Source: Blastocatellia bacterium AA13 (GTDB taxonomy: Bacteria; Acidobacteriota; Blastocatellia; UBA7656). From it: 64,000 nt of DNA. The notes under the pieces were generated by a model, which saw only the letters and a program-made list of their open reading frames with translations, did no database searches and was not told the DNA's origin. Location of the stretch: positions 1 to 64,000 of the forward strand of contig QHVH01000007.1 in assembly GCA_003222245.1 (NCBI GenBank), read 5' to 3'. Shown here piece after piece: positions 10,201 to 19,191 of the stretch. Position numbers and translations under genes: made by a program. Positions within the stretch are counted from its first letter, which is position 1, and every line of letters starts with the position of its first letter.

Positions 10201-11692
10201 TAACTCGGTCATCGAGATATTCGTAAGCCAACGAGGTTCTGAAACTACGCAGGCTCTCTCGGAGGCGCAGGCGTTCATTGGTCAGGTAACCTCGTTCCAG
10301 GTCGATCCGAGTAATCCAAACGCGGTCGATTGGTCTGCAAACCTGCAGATTCCTCAACCGTTCCTGGCTCAAACACAAACGCTCTTCCTGACGGCTACGA
10401 TTACGACTGGCGATGGAAGCACTTCTCCGCTATCCAACGGAAGAGTCGCCCAGATCGTGAGCGGTGGAAGTCAGTGCGCTCTGTCGGTTAATCCGGGCGC
10501 GGTGAATTTCAGCGGCGCTACAATCGGCCAGACGACGACCCAAAACGTAGTCGTCACAAACTCCGGCTCGACCGCGGTCACGATTACGGCGTTGTCGATC
10601 ACGCCGGGCGGAACCGTATTCTCGCTTGGTTCCGTACCGCTGCCAATTAACCTCAATCCGACACAGCAGGCGACGATTCCCGTTGGATTCACGCCGACAA
10701 ATGCCACTCTGGTTTCCGCGACGCTGGTCATAACCAATAGCTGCACGGGAACCACCAACGTTGCATTGAACGGTACCGGAGGAGCTGCGAGGATCAACGT
10801 CATTCCGATCTCGCTCGACTTCGGGACGGTCGCTTTGAATCAGACGGTTCAACGGCAGCTTGTCATAACCAACTTCGGCACGGTGCCTCTGAACGTTACT
10901 TCGCTGGTCTTTGCGACGGGCGGACTCGGGTTCTCGCTGCCGCAGCCGAACGGTTTCACGCTGCAGCCTCAGACGAACACGACGTTGACCGTCAACTTCA
11001 CGCCGACAACATCGGGAACCAAAGTGGATCAACTGAGGATCAACAGCAACGATCCAATCAATCCACAGGTTACCGTACCGTTGACCGGGATCGGCCAGAA
11101 CACCCAACCTCCGGTCGTTATTGTTCAGGCGCCTTCAACCGGCTCCGCGGTTCCATCCGGAACTTCCTTCCAGGTGAGATTCGCAACCACGGATCCGAGT
11201 GGAAGCGGGCTGACGACCTTCCAGATCGACCTGTCGACAAACGGCGGCGCTACGTTCCCGTTCAATCTCGGAACCGGCGCAGCCACCGAAGGCATCAACA
11301 ACACGAATGCCACCGCGCCAGGCATCGAAACCGGAACGGCCGTGCTGCGAATTCAGGTTCGGAACAACGCAGGCGTAACGGGAATCGGCCTGAGCGGTGC
11401 GTTCATAATTGGCACTCAGCCCATCATCATCAGCCCGAGCGTGGGTAGTGGTAAGTTCAAATGCAACCAGGCCGGCTCCAACATACAGGTTGGCGCCGTT
11501 CTGGTGATCAATGGACAAACCTGGCTCCTCGAAGACAACGGGGCGGGCAAGTGGGTAGTGCCGAAGACTTCCGTAGGTTCACTTGGTCAGCGGCTCAAAC
11601 AGGTTTATCAGAGCCAGCCGACGCTGGTGATTACGGTTCGTAACCCGAGCGGAATTTCCTCCAACCCTCTGACACTGACAGTGGTGGAGTGA
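7232..11692 (+). CDS. Giant secreted FG-GAP / CSLREA / beta-helix / ASH-domain surface protein
   Basis: A 1486-residue protein starting at an ATG with a strong AAAGGAGG ribosome-binding site. A signal peptide (KLWVIVGLACLSFGVCMS) is followed by six FG-GAP/VCBS-type repeats (about residues 80-360) with calcium-loop signatures such as DVNNDGMADL, DFNGDGFRDL and DINGDHFPDI. A CSLREA-like module follows (QGVSLREAIT near residue 450). A right-handed parallel beta-helix spans about 540-930, with repeated phrases such as NVISGN and GNTISGN. Two HYDIN/ASH-type choice-of-anchor domains cover about 1085-1290, and a C-terminal beta-rich region completes the protein. Related Acidobacteriota proteins are presumed cell-surface or extracellular. 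It is likely an adhesin or polysaccharide-binding protein, but no catalytic residues are recognisable. It is monocistronic, from the sigma-54 promoter to the terminator at 11719. Confidence 0.88.
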   Translation: MDRTRKLWVIVGLACLSFGVCMSRLTSTSASGLRSSSVKPIPASLGQPRMTLHASSRSSELRYADAADLQSDQVENEGGTPTDLLQVDVNNDGMADLVAAYQTAEGPRVRVRLGSSSGELGQPQSYPVHSSLVKAAAFGDFNGDGFRDLIVTSGEEGTAQFLFGNGQGGFEQGPALRLGGNISKVSVGDLNHDAIDDAVFVDREANTVRIALGQDDLGSIEARSLSVDGIGRVFDVKLSDFNNDHLLDMVVAGDNAVSVMYGDGQGSFQSNRRLARSGAVTGLEVADINGDHFPDIAVSGSDGITVWNTKLENGFSKARHFDAGPGANGLIAGYFNADAFVDLAVINSASKQISVLLNRDGNRFSEPMPMDIDQEALVLAKGHFRPNAIEGLAVAKAGGGIVLAVAPQAVTVTVNTTADENDCPSCDIAGLLATIGANGVPGGNQGVSLREAITAINNDNVAHGTTGATISFAGISTVPVANVVNFSPKSNCGSPSNTFWSLNLSGNLPPILAPGTNIDGTLVNTTASGVTNTLGPKVVVNGGATFRTFIITSSAPNCTIKGLSIIGSSNDAITVFSPGNVITGNNIGLSCDTITALANTGAGIQFNSGSINESVTNNFIAANTTNGIIVNGVSQSVSTPQNNVISGNRIGIDGPGNAKPNTLNGILLQNGATGNTISGNTISANTRFGVEVIGNITSNTIVTANKIGTDPSGTTRLGPDTNPLGNGLGGISIGTGGANGNSKFNQVTSNVISGNTGSGISIASQDNQAQFNIVASNRVGVNVTGSVQLRNTVNGIVLDFSANNNTIGGAQHVSGNQVSGNGVASAGVGLILQGGANNNLIENNDIGPNNLGTGGGAPTDLLNGRQVSNKGGGVLIQGTAFANRLLFNNIAFNNDNNTVSGITHSSTGNFNKFSQNSVFLNPPDIAPATPQIVDSAGQQGMTNAEIAPGPNPPLTTLIKIDSATTVSSSGQSTITGTADFINNAVTANINNSVIEIFVSQRGSETTQALSEAQAFIGQVTSFQVDPSNPNAVDWSANLQIPQPFLAQTQTLFLTATITTGDGSTSPLSNGRVAQIVSGGSQCALSVNPGAVNFSGATIGQTTTQNVVVTNSGSTAVTITALSITPGGTVFSLGSVPLPINLNPTQQATIPVGFTPTNATLVSATLVITNSCTGTTNVALNGTGGAARINVIPISLDFGTVALNQTVQRQLVITNFGTVPLNVTSLVFATGGLGFSLPQPNGFTLQPQTNTTLTVNFTPTTSGTKVDQLRINSNDPINPQVTVPLTGIGQNTQPPVVIVQAPSTGSAVPSGTSFQVRFATTDPSGSGLTTFQIDLSTNGGATFPFNLGTGAATEGINNTNATAPGIETGTAVLRIQVRNNAGVTGIGLSGAFIIGTQPIIISPSVGSGKFKCNQAGSNIQVGAVLVINGQTWLLEDNGAGKWVVPKTSVGSLGQRLKQVYQSQPTLVITVRNPSGISSNPLTLTVVE

Positions 11693-11718
11693 TTTACGCC
11701 AGGAAGCTATAAGCTGAA

Positions 11719-11747
11719 GGCCGGGCAAGTCGCCCGGCCCTTTTTTT
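11719..11747 (+). terminator. Strong intrinsic terminator
   Basis: GGCCGGGC, loop AAGTC, GCCCGGCC, then C and seven T. An 8-bp GC-only stem with a U-tract 27 bases after the stop codon of the giant surface protein gene. Confidence 0.9.
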
Positions 11748-11848
11748 CGGAAATCAAGAAAGGAATTCGCCTGCTCGTTCACGTCGAATCGGCTCGCTGC
11801 CTCAAGTCGGCGGATGTCCCTGAAGCTCGTCCCGCTGCCGGCCGAGCT

Positions 11849-12802
11849 TTATCTTCTCTCGAAATATCGGAACACGACTCCGTCGCGGCCGATGGCAAAT
11901 CCTCGATGGTTGTTGAAGGCAACCGCAAAGAGGTCATTACCGGTCCCGCTTTCTTGTTCGATCCACGTGCGGCCCGCATCATAGGTCCTGACGACCGCGC
12001 CCTTATATCCCACGATCCATCCAGTATTCCTATCGATGAAGCTCATACCAAACAACTGCTCCTTGAGCCTTATCGGAACTCGCTGCCATGTTGCGCCGCC
12101 ATTGTCCGTGCGGAGGATAATTCCGTTGTCTCCGTCGATAAATCCCGTAGTCTCGCTGATCATCAACACACGGTTGAGATCGCCCTTCACGCCCGACTGC
12201 TGAGGGTACCAGTTTCGACCTCCATCATCAGTGTGAAGGATGGCCCCTCCTGTGCCGACGACCCAGCCGCGCCGTCCTTGAAAACTCATCTGAAAAAGTT
12301 GCGCGGTCGTGCCGCTGCGCTGCTCGCTCCACGTCGATCCCCCGTCGAGCGACGACAATATAAGCCCTTCATCTCCCACAATGAAGCCGCGGTCTCTATC
12401 GATGAACTGAATAGAATAGAGATCGGTCGGCTTGGACTTACGCCGTCCTCGCGAGGCGAATACGTTCAAGTTGAAAGTGCGCCCTCGGTCTTTGCTGATT
12501 AGAATATGGCCGGAGTCGCCGACAATCCAGATTCGATCTTTGAGCAGGAAAATGTCATTCAGGGATTCCTTAACACCGACGTTGACTTCTTGAAAGTTCC
12601 GTCCGTAATCGTCCGACCTTGAAATCAATCCTCCGGCCCCCACGATCCAGACCTGCTCTCCATCGTATGCCACGGCATTCAGGACGGCGGGTCCGCCGTC
12701 GTGCTTCAGCGTTTGCAGTTTTGACCAACCCTGCTGCGCGCTTGCGCGGGCAGCACACAGCAACAGCATAGAAGATGCCAGTAGAATAGTTTTTCGTCTC
12801 AT
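11849..12802 (-). CDS. Ycf48/HCF136-like beta-propeller protein, secreted
   Basis: 317 residues. A signal peptide (MRRKTILLASSMLLLCAARASA) is followed by seven or so BNR/Asp-box style repeats, for example SRDRGRTF-like, SLDGGSTW, TDDGGRNWYP, TDNGGATWQ and TYDAGRTW. This pattern is typical of the Ycf48/photosystem II assembly factor-like family. In non-phototrophs these proteins are periplasmic propellers of unknown role. The start codon lies 4 bases after the stop of the acyl-CoA ligase gene upstream, so the two are almost certainly co-transcribed and perhaps translationally coupled. No neighbour is a photosystem component. Confidence 0.85.
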   Translation of the reverse strand: MRRKTILLASSMLLLCAARASAQQGWSKLQTLKHDGGPAVLNAVAYDGEQVWIVGAGGLISRSDDYGRNFQEVNVGVKESLNDIFLLKDRIWIVGDSGHILISKDRGRTFNLNVFASRGRRKSKPTDLYSIQFIDRDRGFIVGDEGLILSSLDGGSTWSEQRSGTTAQLFQMSFQGRRGWVVGTGGAILHTDDGGRNWYPQQSGVKGDLNRVLMISETTGFIDGDNGIILRTDNGGATWQRVPIRLKEQLFGMSFIDRNTGWIVGYKGAVVRTYDAGRTWIEQESGTGNDLFAVAFNNHRGFAIGRDGVVFRYFERR

Positions 12803-12806
12803 TTGA

Positions 12807-14420
12807 TTAATTGAATGGCTCTTTGAGCTTGAATCGCTGGACTTTTCCCGTAGAGGTTCGAGGCAGCTCCTTTATGAAGTCGATGCGCGATGGAACCTTA
12901 TAAGGGGCGAGCACGCTTCTAAGATAGCTCCGCAGCTCGCCGGCGAAACTTTCCGGCGCACACCCCTGTCGGATGACCGCGAAGGCGCGAGCGGTTGCCA
13001 GTCCCCTGGCATTGATGTCCGGAACCACAGCCGCTTCGACTACATCCGCGTGGGACAGCAAAGCGGCTTCGACTTCGATTGGTGAGACCCAGAGTCCATT
13101 TACTTTGAAGCAGTCATCGGATCGGCCAAGATGATAAAAGCGAGAATCCTTGTCGCGGCGATATATATCACCCGTCTTCACCCAGCCTTCGCGGATAGCG
13201 GCTTCGGTGAGATCCGGACGCTCCCAGTACCCGGATGTCGCGCTCTCGCCCTTGATCCATAGATTGCCCGTATGTTCTCCAGCCAGTTCGTGATCCTGAT
13301 CATCGAGAAGCCGGGCCTCATAACCCTTTACGACCTTACCCGTGGAGCCGGCTTGTTCGTCCCCAGCGTGATTGGAAATGAATATGTGCAACATTTCCGT
13401 GGACCCGATTCCATCGAGGATTGATAAACCGAATGCGCGATTCCATTCCTCAAAGATTCTTGCGGGAAGCGCTTCTCCGGCGGAGACGCAGAGCCTCAAG
13501 GAGCCTGTATCCAGCTTTTCGCCGCGTGCTTTAAACTCGAGCAAAGCGTTATAGAGGGCGGGCACGCCGAAAAAAACGGATGGCCTCTCTCTCTCGAAAA
13601 TCTTCGCGACTCGATCCGCCGTAGGCCGCTCATCGTCCAGTATTACCGACGCTCCCGCGGCGAGCGGAAACGACAGGCTGTTCCCAAGACCATATGCGAA
13701 ATAGAGCCGCGATGCCGAGTAGATCCGATCGGCCGCGCTCAAGCGGAGCACAGTCTTAGAGTAAGATTCCACGGTTGCTGGAATACCGCCGTTACGATGA
13801 AGCACGCCCTTCGGTACACCGGTGCTGCCCGATGTATAAAGAAGGAAAGCCGGAGAACTAGCTGTTAGTTGCGACTGCTCACGGAGACCCGTGTCAGCGT
13901 TGGGAGGCGCGATGTACTCGCGCGTTTTGGAATCGAGCAGCGCGACAGGCTGCTCGGTGTTTTCCAATCGCTGCGCAAGGTCCGATTCGCTGACGATCAG
14001 CTTCGCGCCTGAATCGCGGAGAATGAAGCCAATCTCGTCCGCTTGCAGGAACGTATTGATCGGCACACAGATAGCTCCGATCGAAGCGCTCGCGAGAAAA
14101 GACGCGACAAACTCCGGCGAGTCAAAGAGCAGCACGGCCGTCCTATCGCCTTTCCTTACACCTGCCGAGACGAGGCGCTTTGCCCATAGGTCAACATAGT
14201 CTCGAAGTTCGTTGTATGTGAATCTTCCGCCTCTAAAATGGATCGCATCATTATTGGCGAGGTTTCCCAGGCCGGAAGATCCGAAAAAGTAATCGTAGAG
14301 ATTGAACGGGACATCGGGGCTATTCATCAGGCGCGCATTATATTCCAGGCGCTCGCGGCTCTCAATCGGCAGGATATCCCGCGACAGCCGAAGATATTGC
14401 GAAGTACTCAACCGATTCAT
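12807..14420 (-). CDS. Benzoate-CoA ligase family acyl-CoA synthetase
   Basis: An adenylate-forming enzyme that activates a carboxylic acid (aromatic or other) to its CoA thioester through an acyl-AMP. The P-loop-like A3 motif LLYTSGSTGVPKGVLH, the later core motif LDGIGSTEML, GNLWIKGES, YRRDKDSRFYHLGRSDDCFK and the C-terminal lysine motif PRTSTGKVQRFKL are all present. Closest in style to the benzoate-CoA ligase family by its VNGLWVSPIEVEAALL segment. The start is ambiguous. An AAAGGAGG lies at 14421-14428, directly abutting the ATG at 14420. A TTG at 14411 is better spaced, a TTG at 14438 would precede it, and an ATG at 14327 matches the usual family N-terminus. It is divergent from the GH15 gene and first in an operon with the Ycf48-like gene. 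Substrate unknown. Confidence 0.85.
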   Translation of the reverse strand: MNRLSTSQYLRLSRDILPIESRERLEYNARLMNSPDVPFNLYDYFFGSSGLGNLANNDAIHFRGGRFTYNELRDYVDLWAKRLVSAGVRKGDRTAVLLFDSPEFVASFLASASIGAICVPINTFLQADEIGFILRDSGAKLIVSESDLAQRLENTEQPVALLDSKTREYIAPPNADTGLREQSQLTASSPAFLLYTSGSTGVPKGVLHRNGGIPATVESYSKTVLRLSAADRIYSASRLYFAYGLGNSLSFPLAAGASVILDDERPTADRVAKIFERERPSVFFGVPALYNALLEFKARGEKLDTGSLRLCVSAGEALPARIFEEWNRAFGLSILDGIGSTEMLHIFISNHAGDEQAGSTGKVVKGYEARLLDDQDHELAGEHTGNLWIKGESATSGYWERPDLTEAAIREGWVKTGDIYRRDKDSRFYHLGRSDDCFKVNGLWVSPIEVEAALLSHADVVEAAVVPDINARGLATARAFAVIRQGCAPESFAGELRSYLRSVLAPYKVPSRIDFIKELPRTSTGKVQRFKLKEPFN

Positions 14421-14519
14421 CCTCCTTTGCCCGCTCAATCCAGCGCCACTATAATCCAGTTCCCTTCAACACTCATCGAGAGCAAAGAACTACTTTGTGC
14501 TCGCGTCGTGATAGAGAGA

Positions 14520-16550
14520 ATGACCTCTAAGAAATCGCAGGACCTTATTAACGACCTCTCCACTGACTACAGCGCCGTGGTCGGAGATGCGAAGGTACTG
14601 GCCGTGATAGGCGCATCAGGTGAGCTGAGCCGTTTATTCTGGCCTCACATCGATTTCGGACAACATATCGAAGAATTTCGACTTGGTCTCAGGATCCAGG
14701 AGCGCTCTCGCCGGGTTCTCTGGATGGCCGACCGCAGATGGTCTCACAAGCAGTCTTACATAGAGGACTCAACCGCGCTTATTACCGAGTCGATATCCAA
14801 ACGTGATCGGACTTCGGTCGCCTCCACGGTCTTCGTTCCAGCGCGACTCGAAGCCGTCGTATTCAGACTGGCGGTGTCAAATCTGGGTAAGTCGCCTCGA
14901 CGTTTTTCGGTCGTGCTTTATCAACGCTGTCGCCTCGACGAGTCCATCTACGACAACACGGCTTTTATCGACGAGCCATCAACCGCCCTGGTGTTCTACC
15001 GACGCGACATTGCTTTGCTCACTGCCGCAAGCCAATCTCCTTCGACGTATCATTGTGGAGTTCATGGCGAGAGATCGAGCGCCTTCCTGTTTACGAAAAC
15101 AGCTTCGAGCCCGTCCAATCCGATTGAGCACAAATCACCCGACGCGATGTTGAGTTGGGATCTCGGTGAATTAAAGCCCGGCGAGCCGGGCCGATTAGAC
15201 GTTTATGTGGTACTTGCGCATTCCATCCGCGACGGCCTCGCAAGAGTCGGATCTCTAGTCGCTGAAAACGCCGATGACCTTACCATCTCTTTCCTGGAGC
15301 AGTGGAAGAGATGGATAAAGCCTGGCGCGTCGGCTCCGAGACACGGAGTGCGCCTTCAGAAGCGAACCGTATTACGGGGACGCGCTACGGCACAGCTAAA
15401 GAAACTGCCTGAGATCAGGCGACTCTACAATCGATCCCTTCTGACGATGAAGCTGCTCTCTGATCGCGAGACAGGAGCAATCATCGCGGCCCCGGAGTTT
15501 GATCGAGAACGCCGAGTGTGCGGAGGCTATGGGTATATCTGGGGACGAGACGGGGCGTTTGTTGCTCACGCCTTTGGATCTGCCGGTCACTACGACGAGG
15601 CCGAAGCCTTCTTTTCATTCGCGGCGAAGGTTCAACAGCCGGAAGGCGTATGGTATCAACGGCACTACTCAACGGGAGAGGTCGCACCGTCCTGGGGATT
15701 GATTCAAATCGATGAGACCGGCGCGATTCTGTGGGCCGCGGCCGAGCATTACTCTCTTACTCAAGATCGAGTATTTCTAAGGCGATTCTGGCCCGCCGTC
15801 GAACGCGCGGCTCAATATCTGATGGGATGCGTCGATGCTGAAAATGGATTACCCCGCGCAAGCATCGACATATGGGAGGAATATACGGCTCAAGCCGCGT
15901 ACTCATCCGCGGCTGTTGCAGGTGGATTAAAGAGCGCTGCCGCGCTCGCGCATGCGCTCGGCAAAAGAACAAAGGCACAGAAGTGGTCAAACGCGGCCGG
16001 TAAAATAGGGAGCGCCATAATCGCCAGCTACTGGGAACCGGATAAAAAGTCTTTTATTCGGGCGATCAACAAGACGGTTAAAGCACACCGTGGGGGGAAG
16101 CAATCGGAAGGCATCGGTCGTGTTTCATCGCAAGGCAGGGATCAATATATTCAGCTTCGAGACCTTACGATCGATAGCAGTGTACTGGGACTGTCATTTC
16201 CTTTCGGCGTGCTGGATTGTTCAGACCCGAAGATGGTGGGCGCCGTACGCGCGATCAGAAAAACACTCTGGTGCAAAAAGACAGGCGGACTGCTGAGGTA
16301 TGAAGGGGACCGCTACATCGGCGGAAACCCCTGGATACTGACCACCCTCTGGCTTGCCTTATACTATGCTCAATGCGGAGATATGAATCGCGGAATCAAG
16401 CTGCTCGAATGGACGGTTAATCATGCGACTCCTCTTGGGCTCTTTTCGGAGCAGATTGATCGTAGAAGCGGCGAGCCTATCTGGGCGGTTCCGCTCGCAT
16501 GGTCACATGCAATGTTCGCTCTCGCAGCTATAAAGCTGGATCTTGTCTAA
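14520..16550 (+). CDS. Glycoside hydrolase family 15 (glucoamylase/trehalase-like)
   Basis: 676 residues from an ATG preceded by GAGAG. An upstream extension of the frame to 14238 overlaps the divergent ligase gene and carries no family similarity, so it was dropped. The N-terminal beta-sandwich (about 1-270) contains SRLFWPHIDF, the typical GH15 opening. The (alpha/alpha)6 barrel contains GYIWGRDGAFVAHAF, DIWEEYTAQAAYSSAAV with the probable acid Glu, and a late FSEQID segment with the probable base Glu. GH15 enzymes release glucose from alpha-glucans or trehalose by inversion. There is no signal peptide, so it is probably cytoplasmic and acts on glycogen-type substrates or trehalose; glgA lies 11 kb away. 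The 3' end overlaps the convergent methyltransferase gene by 4 bases. Confidence 0.88.
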   Translation: MTSKKSQDLINDLSTDYSAVVGDAKVLAVIGASGELSRLFWPHIDFGQHIEEFRLGLRIQERSRRVLWMADRRWSHKQSYIEDSTALITESISKRDRTSVASTVFVPARLEAVVFRLAVSNLGKSPRRFSVVLYQRCRLDESIYDNTAFIDEPSTALVFYRRDIALLTAASQSPSTYHCGVHGERSSAFLFTKTASSPSNPIEHKSPDAMLSWDLGELKPGEPGRLDVYVVLAHSIRDGLARVGSLVAENADDLTISFLEQWKRWIKPGASAPRHGVRLQKRTVLRGRATAQLKKLPEIRRLYNRSLLTMKLLSDRETGAIIAAPEFDRERRVCGGYGYIWGRDGAFVAHAFGSAGHYDEAEAFFSFAAKVQQPEGVWYQRHYSTGEVAPSWGLIQIDETGAILWAAAEHYSLTQDRVFLRRFWPAVERAAQYLMGCVDAENGLPRASIDIWEEYTAQAAYSSAAVAGGLKSAAALAHALGKRTKAQKWSNAAGKIGSAIIASYWEPDKKSFIRAINKTVKAHRGGKQSEGIGRVSSQGRDQYIQLRDLTIDSSVLGLSFPFGVLDCSDPKMVGAVRAIRKTLWCKKTGGLLRYEGDRYIGGNPWILTTLWLALYYAQCGDMNRGIKLLEWTVNHATPLGLFSEQIDRRSGEPIWAVPLAWSHAMFALAAIKLDLV

Positions 16551-17743
16551 GAGGATTCAGTCGGCCGGCGTACAACTCCTTTACGCTGCACAAGGACCCT
16601 GAAGTTATCGCTGCTTCCGCCTTCGACCAGAAGATTTTTGATTGCGAGCCGATTGCTCAGGGTATCCGGGCGATTATCGCCGGATTCGCAAAGGCCAGCC
16701 GCGCGCTCCAGCAATCCATTCCGAATCAAGAAGGACGATTGGCGTTCATAACTCACCATCTCGAACCCAAGCTGCCTTCCCTGCTCTATCAACGCGGAGA
16801 AATTCACGCTCGAGGTGATGTCTTGCTCTCCAACTTTCAAAAGAGGTGATTCAGCTATGCGGTGCCTTGAAAAAGAGCGAAGTGTGCCTCCGAAGCGGTC
16901 ACGGCCGTAGAGATGCGCCGCGATATCTCCGTAATCGATCGTGACCAAGAAGCCTCTATTTAATATTCGCGACACGCGCTCTAGCCATGCTATCGCATCC
17001 AGATTGACCTCGAGCATCTGACCTTCCGCTAAATCGACCCCGAGGTCCGATATATACGATTCGATAGCGCGATCCGACGGTTCTTCCCAGCAGATTGCAA
17101 ATGCGGCGGAAATCGATCGTTCCAACCGCGAGTCCCCTGTTGCCCCTGTCGCCCCTGTTGCCGTGAGATCGACATAGCCTTCCTGGACACGACCCTCGTG
17201 AATTCGAGCGAGATGCGCCGGCATGGCGTCGATTAGCTCATTGGAAAAGACGATCCCCTGGAAAGGATCGGCATTCGATGCGGGCTCAAACGGAACCCAA
17301 TTGACTTTCTGATCAACGGGCTCCAGCAAACGCCGCTGAGACTCCTGCATCGCGGTGCTTCTTTCAAGTATCAAGTAATTCAATTCGACAAAGATGTCCG
17401 GCCGCTCAAGCTTCATCGTGCTGATGATATCGAATGCTAGCTGCCCTGTTCCCGCGCCAAACTCGAGAATTGTCAGGGGCTCGGCGTATTCGTGGGACCA
17501 CATCCCTGCGAAAGCGACGGCAAGGGTGGCTCCAAACGCCTCATGTACATTGCCGGAAGTATAGTAGTCGCCGGCTGGGCCTATCTTATTGCGGCGCGTG
17601 TTGTAATAGCCGCTTTCAGCATCATAAAGCGCTATCTCCATGAAATCGCGGAACCTGATGGGACCATCTCGGCGGATTCGCTCGGATATCTTGGCTTCGA
17701 GTGTGTCTCTTCCGGATGCCATTCGCGTGATCGCAGGCCTCAT
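16547..17743 (-). CDS. MidA/NDUFAF7-type SAM-dependent methyltransferase
   Basis: 398 residues of the DUF185 (MidA/NDUFAF7) family. N-terminal IRFRDFMEIALYDAESGYY and GDYYTSGNVHEAFG are family signatures. The Rossmann glycine motif EFGAGTGQLAFDI binds S-adenosylmethionine, and FSNELIDAMPAH is the conserved NE-D-P-like block. In mitochondria NDUFAF7 dimethylates an arginine of the complex I 49-kDa subunit (the NuoD counterpart) early in assembly. Here the gene follows nuoA-nuoB on the same strand, 61 bases after nuoB, which supports a role in complex I biogenesis. That role in bacteria is inference. The 3' end overlaps the GH15 gene by 4 bases in convergent orientation. Confidence 0.88.
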   Translation of the reverse strand: MRPAITRMASGRDTLEAKISERIRRDGPIRFRDFMEIALYDAESGYYNTRRNKIGPAGDYYTSGNVHEAFGATLAVAFAGMWSHEYAEPLTILEFGAGTGQLAFDIISTMKLERPDIFVELNYLILERSTAMQESQRRLLEPVDQKVNWVPFEPASNADPFQGIVFSNELIDAMPAHLARIHEGRVQEGYVDLTATGATGATGDSRLERSISAAFAICWEEPSDRAIESYISDLGVDLAEGQMLEVNLDAIAWLERVSRILNRGFLVTIDYGDIAAHLYGRDRFGGTLRSFSRHRIAESPLLKVGEQDITSSVNFSALIEQGRQLGFEMVSYERQSSFLIRNGLLERAAGLCESGDNRPDTLSNRLAIKNLLVEGGSSDNFRVLVQRKGVVRRPTESS

Positions 17744-17804
17744 ATGCAGGAAAGGCGCAAGGGACTCACCTTGCGCCTCGGACTGGATTCGATTGAGAAG
17801 CTTC

Positions 17805-18374
17805 TTAAGCAGCGGTTGACGGCGCGTGATTCTCTGCCGCTTCGGCGGACTCGACCTCTTCCTGGCTTACATTTCCGCGGCCAAAGACAAAGCGCGTCGG
17901 ATGTTCGAGCATGATCTTGTCCTGGAGCCTCATTAATCCATAAAGCAGGGCTTCGGGCCGTGGCGGACAGCCCGGTATATAGACATCCACCGGCACGATT
18001 CTGTCGACGCCTTGCAGCGTCGCATATGTCGGGAACGGCCCGCCGGTCGAAGCGCATGCTCCCATTGCTATGCACCACTTGGGCTCAGGCATCTGATCCC
18101 ACACCCGTCTGATGACCGGAGCCATTTTCAACGTCGGCGTTCCGGCTACTATCATCAAATCGGACTGCCTAGGACTCGGCCGAAACACGCCGGCTCCGAA
18201 GCGATCCATATCAAAGCGAGACGCACCGGTCGCCATCATTTCGATGGCGCAACAGGCGAGGCCGAAAGTCATCGGCCACAAGGCGGATTTCCGAGCCCAG
18301 TTAAAGACGAAGTCAATGCTGGTAGTTATGATTCCGCTCGATGACTCCAGCGTTTGTTCCTTTTGAGTTGTCAT
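17805..18374 (-). CDS. nuoB: NADH-quinone oxidoreductase subunit B
   Basis: The subunit of the peripheral arm of complex I that holds iron-sulfur cluster N2, the last electron carrier before quinone. The four ligands are visible: adjacent cysteines in [11 protein letters not shown], one in [10 protein letters not shown] and one in [13 protein letters not shown]. An ATG at 18374 is preferred. A GTG at 18392 in the same frame lies right after the nuoA stop and would add six residues. It is 189 residues long with a C-terminal extension of about 30 residues rich in Glu and Ala. Co-transcribed with nuoA upstream and the MidA-type gene downstream. The remaining nuo genes are not in this window. Confidence 0.96.
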   Translation of the reverse strand: MTTQKEQTLESSSGIITTSIDFVFNWARKSALWPMTFGLACCAIEMMATGASRFDMDRFGAGVFRPSPRQSDLMIVAGTPTLKMAPVIRRVWDQMPEPKWCIAMGACASTGGPFPTYATLQGVDRIVPVDVYIPGCPPRPEALLYGLMRLQDKIMLEHPTRFVFGRGNVSQEEVESAEAAENHAPSTAA

Positions 18375-18393
18375 AGCACCCTTGTGTAACACA

Positions 18394-18828
18394 CTACGCC
18401 CACTCGAAAGCGCCCTTGCACCAGGCGTAGTAATAACCGACCACCAGAATTCCTATAAAGACGAGCATCTCCGCGAGTCCGAAGATCGCAAGCTTGTCGT
18501 AAATCACGGCCCATGGAAAAAGAAACACAGTTTCGACATCAAATACGAGAAACAGCATCGCCACCATATAGAACCGGACTGAGAATCGGTCCCTGGCGTC
18601 GCCTATCGGATCGATTCCGCATTCGTATGGCAGGAGCTTCTGCCTTTCGAATACACGCCGCTGCAAGAGCCTTGAGACCCCGAGCAATGCAAGAGGCACC
18701 GTTACGGCGACGAGAAAGAAGATGATTATTGGAATGTAACCGTAGACGGGCGCCGAAAGTGGGAGATCACCCGATGCTCTCGGAAATTGGCCTGGAGCTT
18801 GAAGGAACAACACCATGGTCTGATTCAT
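18394..18828 (-). CDS. nuoA: NADH-quinone oxidoreductase subunit A
   Basis: A small membrane subunit of complex I at the junction of the membrane and peripheral arms. Three transmembrane segments are visible ([61 protein letters not shown]). The family signatures [16 protein letters not shown] and [19 protein letters not shown] are intact, including the loop Cys and the membrane Glu/Asp. 144 residues, slightly long because of an N-terminal extension. First gene of the nuoA-nuoB-midA unit. Confidence 0.96.
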   Translation of the reverse strand: MNQTMVLFLQAPGQFPRASGDLPLSAPVYGYIPIIIFFLVAVTVPLALLGVSRLLQRRVFERQKLLPYECGIDPIGDARDRFSVRFYMVAMLFLVFDVETVFLFPWAVIYDKLAIFGLAEMLVFIGILVVGYYYAWCKGAFEWA

Positions 18829-18988
18829 TATCTCGCTCGCTTCTGATTAAGTTTGAAGGGCATCTTAGATTTCGCGTTGAGGCGGTGTCAAGAAGGCCGG
18901 GATGGGAGGCGTGACTGATGCAGATAAGGCAGATACGAAGAGGGTGTTGTTTGCCAAAGCGCCAGGTCATCTATTAAGGTAATCGCGT

Positions 18989-19073
<85 letters not shown>

Positions 19074-19191
19074 GAACCCATCAAATCGCGGCGGTATTTC
19101 TTGTTTTTCCTTAGCGTGTATAGAATGTTTTGTGCTTAGATGAACAGTTACTGCTAACCGCGGTGAAACCCATAAGAAAGGCCATCCAAGC

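Noticed and set aside
14238-14519. N-terminal extension of the GH15 gene by 94 codons
   Set aside because: Covers the start and ribosome-binding site of the divergent ligase gene and has no GH15 similarity.
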